From: Clostridium sp. NkU-1
GTDB taxonomy: Bacteria; Bacillota_A; Clostridia; Lachnospirales; Lachnospiraceae
DNA: 64,000 nt
Direction: 5' to 3'
NCBI GenBank assembly: GCA_001312405.1
Contig: BBDR01000021.1
Location: forward strand, 10,396 to 74,395
Part shown: positions 40,405-49,762 of the stretch, in pieces
How positions within the stretch are numbered: the first letter of the stretch is position 1
How the letters are laid out: every line of letters starts with the position of its first letter
The notes under the pieces: generated by a model
What the model saw: the letters and a program-made list of their open reading frames with translations, nothing else
Database searches by the model: none
What the model was told of the DNA's origin: nothing
Made by a program: the position numbers and the translations under genes

Positions 40405-40779
40405 TTAACAGTTATCAGCTTTATCTTTCAAAACACCCTTTCCTTCCATGTGAGCAATGTATGAATCTCCCCATTTTTCCAAGCTGTCCAATACCGGCTT
40501 AAATTGACGGCCCAGTTCGCTCAACGAGTATTCCACTTTAGGCGGGATTGTATTGTAAACGGTACGGGCGATCAAGCCATGTTCTTCCAAATTGCGCAGC
40601 TGTTTTGTAAGAGTAGCCTGGGTAATGGGAGCTAATTCACGCTCCAATTCCTTAAACCGTAATGTCCGCTCACTTAAATAGTGAAGAATCAGCAATGCCC
40701 ATTTCCCACTCAATACCTTTTGAGAGGTAAAATAGGGGCAGATACCGAACAGATCCTTTTTTTCACTTTCATCTTTCAC
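40405..40779 (-). CDS. HxlR-family winged-helix transcriptional regulator
   Basis: 124 residues, frame intact. The HxlR signature starts with a conserved Cys (FGICPYFTSQKVLSGKWALL) followed by FKELERELAPITQATLTKQL and RNLEEHGLIARTVYNTIPPK. Proteins of this family sense redox or reactive electrophiles, often through that N-terminal Cys. It is divergent from the flavin-reductase-like gene at 40919, its probable target, across a 139-bp gap with a perfect palindrome. Confidence 0.9.
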   Translation of the reverse strand: MKDESEKKDLFGICPYFTSQKVLSGKWALLILHYLSERTLRFKELERELAPITQATLTKQLRNLEEHGLIARTVYNTIPPKVEYSLSELGRQFKPVLDSLEKWGDSYIAHMEGKGVLKDKADNC

Positions 40780-40796
40780 GATATATCCTCCATTAC

Positions 40797-40810
40797 TATC
40801 TAATTAGATA
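40797..40810. promoter_or_regulatory. Palindrome in the hxlR divergent promoter region
   Basis: Perfect 14-bp palindrome TATCTAATTAGATA, 18 nt upstream of hxlR. A second inverted repeat TGGCAAA...TTTGCCA lies at 40877-40896, near the other gene's start. Either may be the HxlR operator. Confidence 0.4.
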
Positions 40811-40918
40811 CTTACTATACTAAAAAAATCGTACTTGTAATTTAATCTGTGCACACTATAATTATAGCATAAAGCATGGCAAAATACAATTTGCCAATTA
40901 GAGAATGGAGGATCAATC

Positions 40919-41321
40919 ATGATTGATTATGCAGCTGTTTTAAAGGAAAACCCCAACGGAGTCCTGGCAACACAGGATGGCAGCAAGGTAAAGACCCGGG
41001 TGTTCCAGTATCTGTTTACAGACGGCAACAAGGTATATTTCTGCACCAGTAACAAAAAGCCTGTCTACGGCCAGATCAAGGCCAGCCCTTATGTTTCTTT
41101 CTGCACCTATCCCGCCAACTTTACGCCGGTGGTATCTGTTAATGGTAAGGCAGTCTTTGTCAACGATGTTTCCTTAAAAACCCGTGCACTGGACGAGAAT
41201 CCCGGCATAAAAGGCATATACAAAACACCAGAAAATCCTGTTTTTGAGCTTTTTTTACATTGATGTAGAGGAAGTGGAAACTTTCAGCTTTACAGAAGGC
41301 CCCAAGACTTATACCATTTAA
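40919..41321 (+). CDS. Pyridoxamine 5'-phosphate oxidase-like flavin-binding protein
   Basis: Split-barrel FMN protein of about 133 residues. GVLATQDGSKVKTRVFQYLF, VYFCTSNKKPVYGQIKASPY and VSVNGKAVFV are typical of the short PNPOx-like clade. An extra T in the run at 41250-41256 truncates the raw frame; corrected, it ends FSFTEGPKTYTI with the stop at 41319-41321. The start at 40919 follows AATGGAGGATCAATC. It is divergent from hxlR, which probably controls it; probable role in quinone or nitro compound reduction or flavin handling, not pyridoxine synthesis. Confidence 0.82.
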
Positions 41322-41540
41322 CCCCAGGCATGAATGTACCATCTTCAGGATGATTTCGAATGCTGTTTTTCTTCGAAAAAGGATAAACAAGATTTCATGC
41401 ACACCAGTACGCCAATTTCGCAGCGTTTTACATCAGGCCACAATGTTTGCATACCGGATAAAATCCCTTTGACCAACCGTATTTTTCTGCTATAATTTAA
41501 TCAAACTCAAAGGTAATACACGAATTTATGGGGTGTAAAC

Positions 41541-41894
41541 ATGATTGAGGATTATATTATAACCAAATTGAATATAGATTCCATAAAGGAATATGGTGTA
41601 CTGGACTTGATCTGGCAGGCTTTTCTAGAATTTGAAGCCCCGGATTATTCAGATGAAAGCATTCAGGAGTTCAAAAAAATTTATAAATATTAATTCTATT
41701 GAACAAAGGATCTCTAAAAATGAAATGCTTTTCTGGGGCTTTTTTCTCCGGTGAGACCATTGCAGGAGTAATCGCAGCCAGACAGAACAGAAGTCTCTTA
41801 TTGGATCATCATCCAAAGCCCTGTGCAAACTTTTATTCACAGCAAAAGATCACCGCTATATCTGACTTATACAAAGCACAATTTTTACTTTGAT
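41541..41894 (+). pseudogene. Truncated GNAT acetyltransferase remnant
   Basis: The ATG at 41541 after GGGGTG opens MIEDYIITKLNIDSIKEYG, LIWQAFLEFEAPDYSDESI and QEFKKF, a typical GNAT N-terminus. With one-base shifts near 41678 and 41750 it continues INSIEQRISKNEMLFWGF, GETIAGVIAARQN. After that the acetyl-CoA-binding motif (QxxGxG) is missing and the frame degenerates before stopping near 41894. Only the first half of the fold is present, so this is a remnant and not merely an indel victim. Confidence 0.55.
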
Positions 41895-42200
41895 AAAAAA
41901 AATTATAAAAAAATAAGAACAAATCTAAAACTCTCTTTATATGCAAGTTTTGGGATTTGTTCCTATCAAAGATTCCGTAGAAATTACACATAATAATATA
42001 AAACCATCATCACATCAAAAAATAAAACCGGGAAATTCCAATAATCATATAGGATTCCCGGTTATTAGCATACAAACCTTAAAATTATATAAATTTTTTT
42101 CACATAGTAATTGCTTTTTCGCTATATTATATAGTATAGTTATGTTGAGGAAGTATGTAAATATTCATTCACCATTTTAAAAAGAACAGGAAGTGATCCT
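41895..42200. other. AT-rich intergenic stretch with hairpins upstream of mecA
   Basis: No gene seen. A hairpin AACCGGGAA / TTCCCGGTT with inner pairing occupies 42026-42063 and may terminate the truncated GNAT transcript. GAACAAATC is mirrored by GATTTGTTC around 41917-41967. The mecA promoter is expected in the last 130 bases, where TATATTATATAGTATAG is seen. Confidence 0.5.
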
Positions 42201-42919
42201 ATGAAGATAGAACGTATTAACGAAAATCAAATTCGCTGTACGCTTACCAGCTTTGATTTAAGCGTCAGAAACTTAAATTTAGGCGAGCTTGCCTATGGCA
42301 GTGAAAAAGCCCGCAACCTGTTCCGCGAGATGATTCAAAAAGCCTCTAACGAAGTGGGATTCGAAGCAGAAGACATTCCTCTCATGGTAGAAGCAATTCC
42401 ATTGTCCAACGAAAGCGTAATGTTAGTAATCACCAAAATCGACGACCCGGAAGAATTAGATACAAGGTTTGCAAAATTTTCTCCAGCAGCCGACGAAGAC
42501 TTGGATTCCATGCCAGGAGACCTGGCAAGCGAGCTTTTGGAAGGCGCCGACGGACTGTTGAACCTATTAGGTATTGACAAGAAAGAAGAACCGGAGGCAG
42601 AAGAGCCAAAAGAGAAATCAAGTGCTTCCTCTATACGAATCTATTGTTTTCAGAGCCTGGATCAGATATCTGATGCTGCAAGGACCATCGGACAGGTTTA
42701 CGATGGCGAGAATACATTATATAAAAAACCTGATACCAGACAGTATTATCTGGTGATCAGGAATACCCCTGACAAATCTTTAAATTTCAGCCGTGTCTGC
42801 AACCTGCTTGCAGAATATGGCTCCAAGATTCATCAGGACTACGCCTCTGAAGCGTACTACAGGGAACATTACGAGGTGTTGATTGAAGCCACGCCCTTCA
42901 GTCACTGGCCAAACTTTAA
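42201..42919 (+). CDS. mecA: Adaptor protein MecA
   Basis: Adaptor that delivers substrates to the ClpC/ClpP protease. N-terminal substrate-binding domain MKIERINENQIRCTLTSFDL and LNLGELAYGSEKARNLFREM; an acidic linker around residues 95-145 with KKEEPEAEEPKEK; C-terminal ClpC-binding domain with IRIYCFQSLDQISDAARTIG, YKKPDTRQYYLVI and CNLLAEYGSKIHQDYASEA. A missing C near 42890 hides the natural end HALQSLAKL at 42919; the uncorrected frame ends at 42938. About 239 residues. Terminated by the hairpin at 42956-42995. Confidence 0.93.
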
Positions 42920-42955
42920 TCCGTTCCTTTGTTCATAGTACTTCATCACAAACCA

Positions 42956-42995
42956 AAAATGAGGTTCGGCCCTTAAAAGGACCGAACCTCATTTT
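42956..42995. terminator. Bidirectional terminator between mecA and the esterase gene
   Basis: 14-bp perfect stem AAAATGAGGTTCGG / CCGAACCTCATTTT with A and T tracts, between two convergent genes. Confidence 0.93.
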
Positions 42996-43894
42996 AAAAT
43001 CCCAAAGCTCCTTCCAGAAAAAATGCAAAAATCAATTCAAAAGTGGCATCGGTTTCCCTGCACGGAATCAAAATCCAGTCATGAACCATTTTAGCCCCTT
43101 TTTTTATAAATGATTTCCGTTCCCTGCAATTTTCCCGCCTTTTCCGCCAAAAGCTCGCAGTCCGGCGTAAGAATCTCTTCTGTCCCGGAAAATACCAGAA
43201 TCTGTCCCAGATGATCCCAGTTCCCATAAAGGGGAGAAACAAAGGGATGATCCGGTTCCAAAGGACCGCAGTAGCGGGCACCGGCCTCTTTCAGCCCTTC
43301 CACAGGAAGGATGGGATCTGTTTTTTTCATTATTTTTATCTTTGGATTATTAAGGGCAATATCCAGCCACGGGGATACTACTGCAGTTCTCACCGGCATA
43401 GGAAGGTTCCCCATGTCCCGCAGCTCCTGTAAAAACGAAAGAGCCAGACCGCCGCCGGAAAAATCCCCAAACAGAAAGAACTCATCTTCCGGATACTCCG
43501 ACGCAAGCCAGCTGTAAACCCTGACCAGATACCGGTGGACATCTAAGGCTGTATACTCCGGAGCCAGCGGGCAGGAAGGTATGGTCACCTTTACCTGCCT
43601 TTCTATGGCAAATTGCTCCGCCATTTCCCTGTAACAGTCTGACGGCTCCAGGGTATAGGCCCCTCCCGGCAGCATGAGGATATGGGCAGCCTTTGCATAG
43701 CTGCCATTTATGGTGACTCCGGGAAAACCATCCACGTTCCAGGCTTTTACCCTCACCCTTTTTGTAAACCGTTCCTGGGCCAGTGCCATCCTGCCTCTGG
43801 CAGGCTGCTCCAGCTCAAGAGCCATCTTTTTATCCGCTTTTTTAAGCCCGGCAAAAATCCTCGTCATCTCCGTTTTCATGCTCATGGCTTCCAT
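42994..43894 (-). CDS. Alpha/beta-hydrolase (HSL-type esterase) with altered nucleophile motif
   Basis: Hydrolase-fold protein of about 300 residues resembling hormone-sensitive-lipase-type esterases. The oxyanion region reads AHILMLPGGAYTLEP (HGG replaced by PGG); substrate-side CPLAPEYTALDVHRYLVRVY is typical. The nucleophile elbow reads FLFGDFSGGGLAL where relatives have GDSSGGG, so the catalytic Ser position is Phe. Later motifs are VVSPWLDIALNNP and PFVSPLYGNWDHL. It is either inactive or affected by a base error in the TTTTT run. A frameshift near 43098 gives the natural end FFLEGALGF at 42994. Confidence 0.8.
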
Positions 43895-43919
43895 CTCTCC
43901 TTTCCCTGTATTCCATGTG

Positions 43920-45308
43920 TTACGATTCCTTGCATAATCTGTTTAATTTTTTCAATTCATACAGAACAAACTGGCTGACAATGACCATTGAAGTAATATC
44001 TGCCACAGGTCCTGCATACAGAATTCCTTCCAGGCCAAAAGAAAGAGGAAGGATAAGAATCAGCGGGATCAATAACAAAAGCTGGCGCAGCATGGATAAA
44101 ACAGAAGCCTTTAAGGGTTGTCCTGTTGACTGGAAATAGCTGGTGGTCACAACCTGGAAACCGGCAGTAAAGATTCCCAGCATATATACCTTCAGGCAGC
44201 GGATGGCAAACTGGGTGAACTGCACATCCTCCGTCCCAAACAGGCTTATAATCTGCCCAGCGAATAGCTGGCAGGCCAGCCAGCCCGTGAAGGCAACTGT
44301 GGTCGCTGCCGCTGCCGCCAAAAGAAAGGTCTTCCGCACACGCTTTGGCTGATTTGCTCCCTTATTAAACCCAAGAATGGGCTGGGAGCCGATACCGATC
44401 CCGATACAGATGGAAATAAGGATCATTCCTACCTTATTTACAACACCCATGGCGCTTAATGCCACATCACCGCCGATGGCTGTCTTATTTCCATAATACA
44501 CCAGAGAATTGTTCATGACAACCTGCAAAATGGTAGACGCCACCTGGGTGATGCCGCTTGATATCCCTAAAGGCAGTGCCAGCCTGCAGATACCCCCGTT
44601 AATACGTAAGCCATTTTTATGAAGGCGCATGTGTTTTCCTCTGTACACAAAATACAGCACAAGCACAACTGTGGAAATGATCTGTGAAGTAATGGTGGCA
44701 ATGGCCGCTCCGGTCACGCCCCAATGAAATACGAAAATATAAATCGGATCCAGAATGGTATTTAAAGCAGCACCGACTAAAATAGCAAACATGGATAAGG
44801 CCGGATTCCCGTCTGTCCTTGCCATATTGCTTAACACCACGGAAAGCATGTTAAAGGGTGTTCCCAGCAATAAGATGGAAGTATACTGCCTGGCATATTC
44901 CATGGTATTGGCAGTTGCCCCAAAAATCCTTAGCATAGGCGTCATAAGCGGGAATCCTACAGCCATAACTGCTATACTGGCTGCCAGGGTCACAAGGAAA
45001 ACGGTCCCAAGAGTCTTGTCCGCCTCTTCCTCATTCTTTTCCCCCAGCTTAATGGCCGCATAGGCGCTTCCGCCTGCTCCCAAGAGGGTCGATATGGCTA
45101 AAATGATGGTGACAATGGGAAATGCTATGGTAGTCGCCGCATTTCCCAGATACCCGACGCCTTGTCCGATAAAAATCTGGTCAACAATGTTGTAAACCGA
45201 ATTTACCAGCATGGAAACAATCGCCGGAAGTGCAAACTGCAGCAGCAAATGTCCCACGGGCATATATCCCAGGGGATTTTCCCCCTGTTTTATCCTGTTT
45301 TGTTCCAT
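43920..45308 (-). CDS. MATE-family multidrug efflux transporter
   Basis: 462 residues, frame intact, 12 membrane segments in two halves. PVGHLLLQFALPAIVSMLVN and SVYNIVDQIFIGQGVGYLGN form the first-helix signature of the Na+/H+-coupled MATE family; the second half begins near LALPLGISSGITQVASTILQ. Expected to export cationic drugs or metabolites. The start (MEQNRIKQGEN) lies 8 nt after the MarR-type regulator gene, which probably represses the pair. Confidence 0.92.
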   Translation of the reverse strand: MEQNRIKQGENPLGYMPVGHLLLQFALPAIVSMLVNSVYNIVDQIFIGQGVGYLGNAATTIAFPIVTIILAISTLLGAGGSAYAAIKLGEKNEEEADKTLGTVFLVTLAASIAVMAVGFPLMTPMLRIFGATANTMEYARQYTSILLLGTPFNMLSVVLSNMARTDGNPALSMFAILVGAALNTILDPIYIFVFHWGVTGAAIATITSQIISTVVLVLYFVYRGKHMRLHKNGLRINGGICRLALPLGISSGITQVASTILQVVMNNSLVYYGNKTAIGGDVALSAMGVVNKVGMILISICIGIGIGSQPILGFNKGANQPKRVRKTFLLAAAAATTVAFTGWLACQLFAGQIISLFGTEDVQFTQFAIRCLKVYMLGIFTAGFQVVTTSYFQSTGQPLKASVLSMLRQLLLLIPLILILPLSFGLEGILYAGPVADITSMVIVSQFVLYELKKLNRLCKES

Positions 45309-45316
45309 AAAATATT

Positions 45317-45765
45317 CTATTCCTTTCCTTTCTGTTCCACAATGTGATTATGGGCATTACAAGCCATGCGGATGAGCATTTGCTCCGCCATATCACGTTC
45401 CTCTTTGGTAAAACCCTTTAATATAATTTCCGCCCATTCATTTACGCTCTCCAAGGTCTTCTTTACAACAAAAGCCGCCTTGTCCGTAACGTAAATCCTC
45501 CGGATACGTTTATCCTCCTGCGCCATTTCCGTCACAACATATCCCTCTTCCTCCAGCTTCTTAACAGCGCGGGTAGCGGTCGCCTTATCGTAATGACCAA
45601 AGGAAGCCAGCTCGTGCAGGTTCATACCCGGATTTTAAAAATCTGCAATAAAAAAAACTGTTGTCCACAGCCTATCTGATAAGAAGATAATTGATTTGCA
45701 AAATACATATTGTTCAGTCTCTGGATAATCGAAATATATTTCCCGATTTCCTTATGTTCTTTCAT
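45317..45765 (-). CDS. MarR-family transcriptional regulator
   Basis: Winged-helix repressor of about 149 residues. The recognition region is GMNLHELASFGHYDKATATR and AVKKLEEEGYV; the wing is EDKRIRRIYVTDKA. The N-terminal dimerisation helix KYISIIQRLNNMYFANQLSS starts at 45765 after TTGGAGGTGG. A one-base shift near 45630 splits the raw frame. It forms an operon with the MATE exporter 8 nt downstream, the common arrangement for drug-responsive efflux control. Confidence 0.88.
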
Positions 45766-45869
45766 ATTTTCCACCTCCAAGCCTTAAGGATGGCATTTTA
45801 TCTTTTTTTAGATGATAAACAGCATATCACAATGTAGTTGCATTCGCAACTATTTTTTTATGAAATAAA

Positions 45870-45903
45870 AAGCGATACCGGTTTGGCAGAACCGGTACCG
45901 CTT
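45870..45903 (-). terminator. Terminator after sdaAA
   Basis: AAGCGATACCGGTT / AACCGGTACCGCTT stem (one mismatch) followed on the minus strand by TTTTATTTC, 14 nt after the sdaAA stop. Confidence 0.85.
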
Positions 45904-45917
45904 ATCACGATAACTTT

Positions 45918-46796
45918 TTACTTTGTTTTAAAAATCTCGCAGGTCTTTTTGCAGGCAGCCTCTGTAACCGCGCAGCCGCCAAGTGATGTTTCCCTTAATT
46001 CAAATGGGATGGAACGCCCCACCATCATCATGGTGTCCACCATCTGATCAAACGGTATGAACTGTTCTACTCCTGATAATGCCATTTCTGCGCACACCAG
46101 TGCATTGGCAGCGCCTAAAACATTACGGTTCTGGCAGGGGTATTCCACCAAACCGGCTACAGGGTCGCAGACCAGCCCTAAGAGGTTTACGATTGCAGAG
46201 GAAGCCGCATCCATGCACTGCTTCGGTGTTCCGCCCATGATCTCAGTTGCAGCTGCCGCTGCCATTGCGGCAGCTGCTCCAACCTCAGCCTGACAGCCAG
46301 CCTGCGCTCCGGCCACGGTAGCATTCCTCATAATCAGATAACCAACTGCACTTGCTGTAAAAAGGCCATCTATGATCTGTTCATCGTCCAAAGAAAACTC
46401 TTCTTCCAGAGCAAGCAGCAGCCCAGGCAGCACCCCGGAGCTTCCGGCTGTTGGCGCCGCCACAATAAGGCCCATGGAAGCATTCACTTCCAAAACAGCC
46501 AGAGAATAGGTAATCGCCTTGGATAACATGCTTCCGCATATGGATTTTCCTGATCTCCTTCTGTTCCGTACCTTTGCAGCTTCTCCCCCGATCAATCCGC
46601 CGATGGAAGCCACTGGTTGATCTAACGGCTTGTGGCAGGCTTCCTTCATAATACGGTAAGCTTCTTTCATCCGGCTTATAGTTTCCTCCGGATCGGCGCC
46701 GAACTCACTGGCTTCCCGCTCCCGCATCACTTCTGAAATCCGGCAGTGATTTTCTTCACATAATTTCAATAATTCACTTCCTGATATAAAATCCAT
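45918..46796 (-). CDS. sdaAA: L-serine dehydratase, iron-sulfur type, alpha subunit
   Basis: Deaminates L-serine to pyruvate and ammonia with an oxygen-labile [4Fe-4S] cluster; works with SdaAB. 292 residues, frame intact. GLIGGEAAKVRNRRRSGKSI, VNASMGLIVAAPTAGSSGVL and VAGAQAGCQAEVGAAAAMAA are characteristic; cluster Cys candidates are in GLVCDPVAGLVEYPCQNRN and the late SLGGCAVTEAACKKTC. It ends the serine operon (symporter, sdaAB, sdaAA). Confidence 0.95.
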   Translation of the reverse strand: MDFISGSELLKLCEENHCRISEVMREREASEFGADPEETISRMKEAYRIMKEACHKPLDQPVASIGGLIGGEAAKVRNRRRSGKSICGSMLSKAITYSLAVLEVNASMGLIVAAPTAGSSGVLPGLLLALEEEFSLDDEQIIDGLFTASAVGYLIMRNATVAGAQAGCQAEVGAAAAMAAAAATEIMGGTPKQCMDAASSAIVNLLGLVCDPVAGLVEYPCQNRNVLGAANALVCAEMALSGVEQFIPFDQMVDTMMMVGRSIPFELRETSLGGCAVTEAACKKTCEIFKTK

Positions 46797-46805
46797 AAAA
46801 GCCTC

Positions 46806-47474
46806 CTAAACCTGAATAAGCATAACATCTTCTACTTTCGGATGTTCCCGCAGCTTTTCCAGCAATTCCTGGGGAATTTCCTCATCAGATTCCACCACAG
46901 AGTAAGCGGTTGCCCCTTTCTGTTCCCGGAACAGGCGCATGAAAGCGATGTTTACATTGCGCTCACTTAAGCTGGTAGCGATATAGGCCACCATACCGGG
47001 ATAGTCTAAATGCCGTATGACCAGCGTGGAATATTCTCCGGTAAAGTCTACATCAATGCCGTTGATCCTGACAATTTTAACTTTACCGCCTCCTAAGGAA
47101 ACGCCGCGGACCGACATGGTCCCGCCCTCTTCTCCGGACACATGGATCTCTACTGTGTTTGGATGAACTTCTGTTTCCTTTTCATCTACACGGAAGGAAT
47201 ACTTTATCCCGCATTCATCAGCCAGTTGGAAGGAATTTTTAATTCTAAGATCATACGTCTCAAACCCCTGGATTCCTCCAAGAAGTGCACGGTCAGTTCC
47301 ATGGCCCTTATAGGTCTTTGCAAAAGAACCGTACAAAACAAACTCCACTTCACTGATCGGCTCGTTGAACATTTTTTTAACCAGAAGAGCAATCGCCACA
47401 GCACCTGCAGTATGGGAGCTGGATGGCCCTACCATATTGGGGCCGATTACTTCAAAAATACTGATAGACGGCAT
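46806..47474 (-). CDS. sdaAB: L-serine dehydratase, iron-sulfur type, beta subunit
   Basis: 222 residues, frame intact. The serine-binding N-terminal region IFEVIGPNMVGPSSSHTAGA is followed by FVLYGSFAKTYKGHGTDRAL, and a C-terminal ACT domain runs STLVIRHLDYPGMVAYIATS and VNIAFMRLFREQKGATAYSV, probably for serine-linked regulation. It is encoded 9 nt before sdaAA, with which it forms the active enzyme. Confidence 0.95.
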   Translation of the reverse strand: MPSISIFEVIGPNMVGPSSSHTAGAVAIALLVKKMFNEPISEVEFVLYGSFAKTYKGHGTDRALLGGIQGFETYDLRIKNSFQLADECGIKYSFRVDEKETEVHPNTVEIHVSGEEGGTMSVRGVSLGGGKVKIVRINGIDVDFTGEYSTLVIRHLDYPGMVAYIATSLSERNVNIAFMRLFREQKGATAYSVVESDEEIPQELLEKLREHPKVEDVMLIQV

Positions 47475-47501
47475 AAACAGCCTTCTCCTTTCGCAGTCAC
47501 C

Positions 47502-48715
47502 TTAACCTTTGTTATCTTTCTTAATATATTTATGATAATACAAGTCAACCAACGCGCTGATCGCATTATCTCCGGATACGTTACATGCAGTTCCGAAGCT
47601 GTCCTGTGCAATATACATTGCCTGTAAAAGGCTGGCAATATCTCCTACTGCAGGTATTCCTACAATCGGGAAGAATGGAGTCGCCGTAAAGATAGAGCCT
47701 CCCGGAGCTCCCGGAGATGCAACCAGGGCTACTCCCAGCACACAGATAAACGGGAACAGAGTAAGGAATCCATGAGGCATGCCGTAAATGAGCAGGGTCG
47801 CGGTCACACAGCAGGTAATGGTGATCATGGAACCTGCCATATGAATGTTAGCACACAGCGGAATTACGAAATTACGGATTTCTTCTGAAATACCATGCTT
47901 TCCGCACATTTAATATTAACCGGAATGGTAGCAGCAGAAGACTGGGTACCAATGGCAGTCAGGTAGCCAGGCAGCTGGTTCTTCAGCATGGTAAGCGGAT
48001 TTCTCTTTGTCAATATACCTGCAAAGGAAAAAGCTGCAAGCAGATAGATCAAATGAAGAAGGATAACGATCATAAATACCTTCCAAAGCACTGACATAAT
48101 CGCAAAGGTAGTTCCCTGATAAGTCATCTTCGCAAAGGTTCCGCAGATGTACAAAGGAAGAAGCGGAATGATCACCCGGCCCAATACCTTTGTAATGATC
48201 TCGGAAAACTCTTTGATCACATTATACAGGGCATCTCCGATCTCTTTGCCCCGCATGGTGCTGATGCATACTCCCAGTACAAAGGCCAGTACAACAGCAG
48301 CCGTTGTTTCAAGCAGCGGTGTGATTTCCAGTGAGAAATATCCGCTGATAGCCTTGTCGCTTGCAGAAGCAACTTTTGCAACTACCTCTTCATTCACAAA
48401 AGAAGGGAAAAACGAACTTGCTACAGCGTAAGATGCGCTTCCTGCCAGCAGTGTGGAAGCATAGGAAATCGCTGCGGTAAACGCTAACAGCTTTCCGGCT
48501 CCCTGAGACAGGTCTGCGATTCCCATAGTAACAAAAGCTACCACCATAAGCGGAATAATGAACATTAAAAACTGTTTAAACAAATCCGATACTGTTATCA
48601 ATATCGAAGTTACAAAACTGGGGCAGTACATACCAATCAAAATACCAATGATAATTGCAATAATCAGCCTTGGTACCAGTCCCAATCCCTTCTTACTCTT
48701 TTTACTTTCCTCCAT
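47502..48715 (-). CDS. Dicarboxylate/amino acid:cation symporter (DAACS), probable serine importer
   Basis: About 404 residues, eight membrane helices plus re-entrant loops. The family serine-rich loop reads GYLTAIGTQSSAATIPVNI; the second hairpin has LVASPGAPGGSIFTATPFF and the substrate helix has GTACNVSGDNAISALVDLYY. SstT and GltP belong here. Position directly upstream of the serine dehydratase genes suggests Na+-driven uptake of serine (possibly threonine). A frameshift near 47900 divides it. Confidence 0.88.
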
Positions 48716-48836
48716 ATCAATACCTTCCTTTCACTTGAATAAAATAAATTTTATTGTTTTTATTCATTTGATGTAATTTATTTTATCACAGATGACTTCA
48801 GATTGCAATATCATTATATATTTCTAATAATCAGAC

Positions 48837-48887
48837 AAAAATCCCGCATAGTTTTTGTCATATTGCACAAAAAATTGCAGGATTTTT
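48837..48887 (-). terminator. Terminator-like hairpin after the YheO-like regulator
   Basis: AAAAATCC...GGATTTTT outer stem with TGCA/CGCA inner bases, between the regulator stop and the symporter promoter region. Confidence 0.6.
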
Positions 48888-48917
48888 CTTTATCAAACGA
48901 ATCTGCTGTATTAATGT

Positions 48918-49602
48918 TTATTCATTCTTCTTTTCTGTATTTACGCCCGCATTCCGAATGTGCATATATACGGTATTTTTAGAAATTCCCAGATAATCAG
49001 CTACCTTTACAACCGCATCCTTCAGGGTAAAGACTCCCTGCTGCTGCAGGGAATTAATGATCTCCTTGTTTTTAAGAGACGGAAGGATCCCATCATCTTC
49101 CATTACAGTCTTCCGAACCTCCTGGACTTTGCTGAAAATCAATTCATCCAAATTATTTGCAAAGGTTTCAGTTTTAACTAGGGAATGAGTGGATATTTGG
49201 GGGATATAGCTGGTCAGGATCTCGGAAAAGCCTGTATTTAAGTAAAAATTGATACATAAAAGGCCGATAATCCTTTTTTTCCTCCCCCCGTACCACAATG
49301 GTAGAGGATTTTAACGGTTCTTCTTTTTTGTTCTTGGTAAAATAGGAAATATAGCTTTTTTTCACCATCCTTTTCGATTTCTTCCAGCATCAGAAGAGCC
49401 AGGTCCGTAATCGGCATCCCTTCCGTACGTCCTGTGTGGTGTCCATTGATGATCTTAATGACGGAATGTTCCGTATCCTCCAGGCTGTGAAGCACCATCT
49501 CATAGCCTCCCCCAGGTAATCCGCCAGCCCTTCCATCATGATCTTATAAGATTCCAGTATAATTCGGTCAATCAGTGTTAAATGTACATTATAATCCTTC
49601 AT
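48918..49602 (-). CDS. YheO/DauR-type regulator (PAS_6 + HTH_22)
   Basis: About 228 residues. The N-terminal PAS-like domain has MEGLADYLGE, VLHSLEDTEHSVIKIINGHH and TGRTEGMPITDLALLML; the C-terminal HTH has GVFTLKDAVVKVADYLGISK followed by NTVYMHIRNA. Three frame breaks (near 49500, 49360 and 49285). The ATG at 49602 has AGGGG 9 nt upstream; a second in-frame ATG is at 49611. It lies upstream of the serine symporter/dehydratase operon on the same strand and is its likely regulator, probably responding to an amino acid. Confidence 0.82.
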
Positions 49603-49725
49603 TGTAATCATCCCCTATGTTCGTTTTATCAGGAATAATGCATTAATTTATGGAATTATAACATGCTATAAAATATTTTTCAATAAAAAGAGTCATTACT
49701 TAACAATAATGTAATTTATTACATT

Positions 49726-49760
49726 AAAAAGGTCCAGACAATAGCTGCCTGGACTTTTTT
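49726..49760 (-). terminator. Terminator after the GH36 gene
   Basis: AAAAAGGTCCAG / CTGGACTTTTTT with an 11-nt loop, just beyond the GH36 stop. Confidence 0.85.
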
Positions 49761-49762
49761 TC

